From contig AP026545.1 in the NCBI GenBank assembly GCA_026075535.2, positions 10,850,001 through 10,914,000 of the forward strand: a stretch of DNA of 64,000 nucleotides, written 5' to 3'. Source of the DNA: Tricholoma matsutake. Lineage: Eukaryota > Basidiomycota > Agaricomycetes > Agaricales > Tricholomataceae. Positions 62,347-64,000 of this stretch are shown piece by piece. The translations under genes and the position numbers were made by a program. The notes beneath the pieces were generated by a model, which ran no database searches, was not told the DNA's origin, and saw only the letters and a list, made by a program, of their open reading frames with translations. Every line of letters begins with the position of its first letter. The first letter of the stretch is position 1.

Positions 62347-63522
62347 TGTCTCCTTGGCTCAAAGGCTGATTCACCATTTTGACCATATTCTAATCACATC
62401 GGCTAACTCCTACGAGGTCCCAGAAGCAGAGCAACCACTCCCGACCAAGTCTACCAAGCACAATATTGTATCGAACACGATTGAACATCATCGAGCATCG
62501 TATTGAACACGATCAAGCATTGTCGAGCATCGTATCAAACACGATTGAGCATCATCGAGCATCGTATCGAATGCAATCGAACATTGTCGAGCATTGTCGA
62601 ACATTGTCGAGCATCATTGATCAATATCGAGAGACTGTGAGCAACATTGGGCGCCGCATTTGTTATCTATATGGTGGAATACCATGTGCCAGGAAGTATT
62701 CCAACTCGTGCTCAAACCTGCTGATAGTAGGTCAGCCTCGTTCCAAGTCCCTATCGTGCACAGAACCCGCTGGACAAACTTAGCGCGATTTCTACACAAA
62801 GGACAGTCCCCTTTCAGTTCCATACCCTATATTACTCTTTCATCATATGATATATATCTTTCTCGTTCAGATTCCAGTCTCCTTTTTGGCCTTGTGCCTT
62901 AACTCATATCTTTTGCCTCATGTTCTACACATGTTTCTTATTCCATTTTAGGAAGTTTCTTTAAAACATATAAAACTCTGTAGTATCTACTAGGAAACAA
63001 AAGAAAGTCATCGTCTTCCTCCCAGATCACAGTGATTTGAGAGTACAGTTTAGTCTTATTCAGTCCGAAGTTTGGTGTTTTATGCTAAACTTCCTCAAAA
63101 TTCCTCGCATTACGCTATTTTCGCTCTCACTTCCCTCGATTAGCCTTTTTGTCACTTCTACTACTCGTCTAGTCCCCTGATCTTGCATCCGAACATATCT
63201 GCACACTCGAAATTCCTCAAAACCTCTTCAAAAAATATTGCGACATCTCGAAAAGCATTGTGACATCTCGAAAATCATCGCAACCCCTCGAAAATCATTG
63301 CAAAGTCTCGAAAATCATCACAACACCTCGAAAATCATCGCAAAGTCTCAAAACACATTCTTTTAGCCTTGAACTGCTTTGACAAGCAGTTGTTTTATGA
63401 CTATTTGATGGTTGGTCTGACAGGTGACATCTAGAGGGCCTCGCAACCTTCCTCTGACTCATGTTATACCATCTGAAGCCATTTTGTGGGTTTTGTTTGA
63501 GTTTCTGGGTTGAGTATCATCA
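62347..63522 (-). repeat. LTR-A, copy 2
   Basis: 1176 bp from TGTCTCCTTGGCTC to GAGTATCATCA (plus strand). It contains AT-CGAGCATCGT-type short repeats (62480-62625; also 57470-57510 in copy 1) and CTCGAAAATCAT(C/T)GCAA repeats (63200-63360) not found in the other copies. A chromodomain gypsy end lies on one side (63459 onward) and a gag-like gene on the other. Confidence 0.7.
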
Positions 63523-64000
63523 TCAGGGGCATTCTTCAAGTTTGATTTGGGTCCCCATGTGTTCTCGGATGTCGGGTAGTCAACCCATTTCATGAGGTAA
63601 TGGCGTGTCTTGCTGTGCTTCTTGTGTGCAATGATTGCTTCCACTTCGTACTCGTTTTCTCCTTCCACAAGGTCGGGTGGTGGAGTCAGGAAATTTTGCC
63701 CATGAGTGTCATTCTCATGGTATCACATGAGTAAAGCTGCATGGAATACCGGGTGGATCTTCCATCTCGGTGGCAGTTTCAATCGGTATGTCGTTCTTGA
63801 CAGGGCATCTTCAATCACGAAGGGCCCTTCTCATTTTGGTGCCAATTTTCTCATTGGGTAGCCAATCTTCAGGTTCTTGGAGTCAAGCCATACTTGTTCT
63901 CCAACCTTGAATGGTTCGTATCGCCCTTTCGTTCAGGCAGCCATAGCCTGTCTGGCTAGTTCGTGTGCAGCAAGAGCTTCCCCTCTTGCAGAGAGAAGTT
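63459..64000 (-). pseudogene. Integrase C-terminus and chromodomain of gypsy element 4 (runs off the window)
   Basis: Minus strand from 64000: EALAAHELARQAMAA, TGA, TKGRYEPFKVGEQVWLDSKN, KIGYPMRKLAPK, TGA, EGPFVIEDALSRTTYRLKLP, WKIHPVFHAALL, then PPPDLVEGENEYEVEAIIAH and HYLMKWVDYPTSENTWGP, a chromodomain. The frame closes inside LTR-A copy 2. Two or three TGA stops stand at Arg-like sites. The rest of the element lies outside the window. Confidence 0.8.

Noticed and set aside
1..64000. rRNA genes, bacterial operons, terminators or ribosome binding sites
   Set aside because: Nothing in the window resembles them; introns, LTR elements and fungal transposases show a eukaryotic nuclear sequence.

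Overview
The window looks like repeat-rich, transposon-dominated DNA from a filamentous basidiomycete (Agaricomycetes-like). Supporting evidence is the run of short introns (about 40-85 bp, GTAAGT/GTATGT donors), chromodomain Ty3/gypsy elements, a fungal-type CACTA (Tnp2) transposase, a Tad-like LINE, PIF/Harbinger and hAT elements, and one intact host-type gene whose N-terminal domain resembles the HeLo-like/MLKL-NTD-like helical domains of fungal cell-death proteins. The species cannot be named from sequence alone.

Layout. 1-1150: right part of a non-autonomous hAT-like element. 1151-4560: the only CpG-rich, host-like segment, with a weak candidate gene (2198-2705) and the intact four-exon gene (3399-4540). 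4657-5028: a MITE with a 10-bp target duplication. 5168-9963: a 4.8-kb foldback element made of two inverted arms filled with about 165-bp tandem repeats. 10190-10480: tyrosine-recombinase remnant. 10960-23650: a Russian-doll nest. A minus-strand Ty1/copia element (3' LTR near 10960-11302, pol at 21403-23610) is split by a hAT element (11360-21402, exact 8-bp TSD CTGGAGAC). That hAT is split by a gypsy element (11451-19073, TSD GTTGC) and by a small hAT (19919-20757). The gypsy is itself hit by a MITE (15107-15486) and a hAT end (17902). 23651-25280: hAT ends flanking a PIF/Harbinger pair (transposase plus the C-terminus of its Myb-type partner). 25454-29880: LTR pieces and decayed gypsy integrase, gag and protease. 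29890-31709: coiled-coil gag-like gene plus an LTR. 32563-37404: an uncharacterised minus-strand gene split by a 3-kb hAT (33942-36906, TSD ATAAGAAT) that carries another hAT (35396-36136, TSD CATACAAT). 37580-38540: LTR-like leader and gag start. 38430-45590: a Tad-like LINE on the minus strand whose middle 0.96 kb is inverted. 46150-55725: a CACTA Tnp2 gene split by a complete gypsy element (48277-54912, TSD ATTAT). 55736-64000: hAT-type modules, three LTRs, a conserved minus-strand basidiomycete gene, gag-like ORFs and the 3' end of another chromodomain gypsy.

Two themes join the region. First, nearly all coding remnants carry CpG-to-TpG/CpA lesions. Most in-frame stops are TGA where a conserved Arg (CGA) is expected, and catalytic residues of several unrelated transposon classes have been lost by the same change. 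This fits CpG methylation and deamination, or a RIP-like process. Second, the hAT-type elements share a modular interior: a GGCCCAAA hairpin placed directly before an intron-like donor site, GAGC-N4-GCTC hairpins and CCCTTGC stem-loops. This module recurs at many places on both strands and has no obvious known function.
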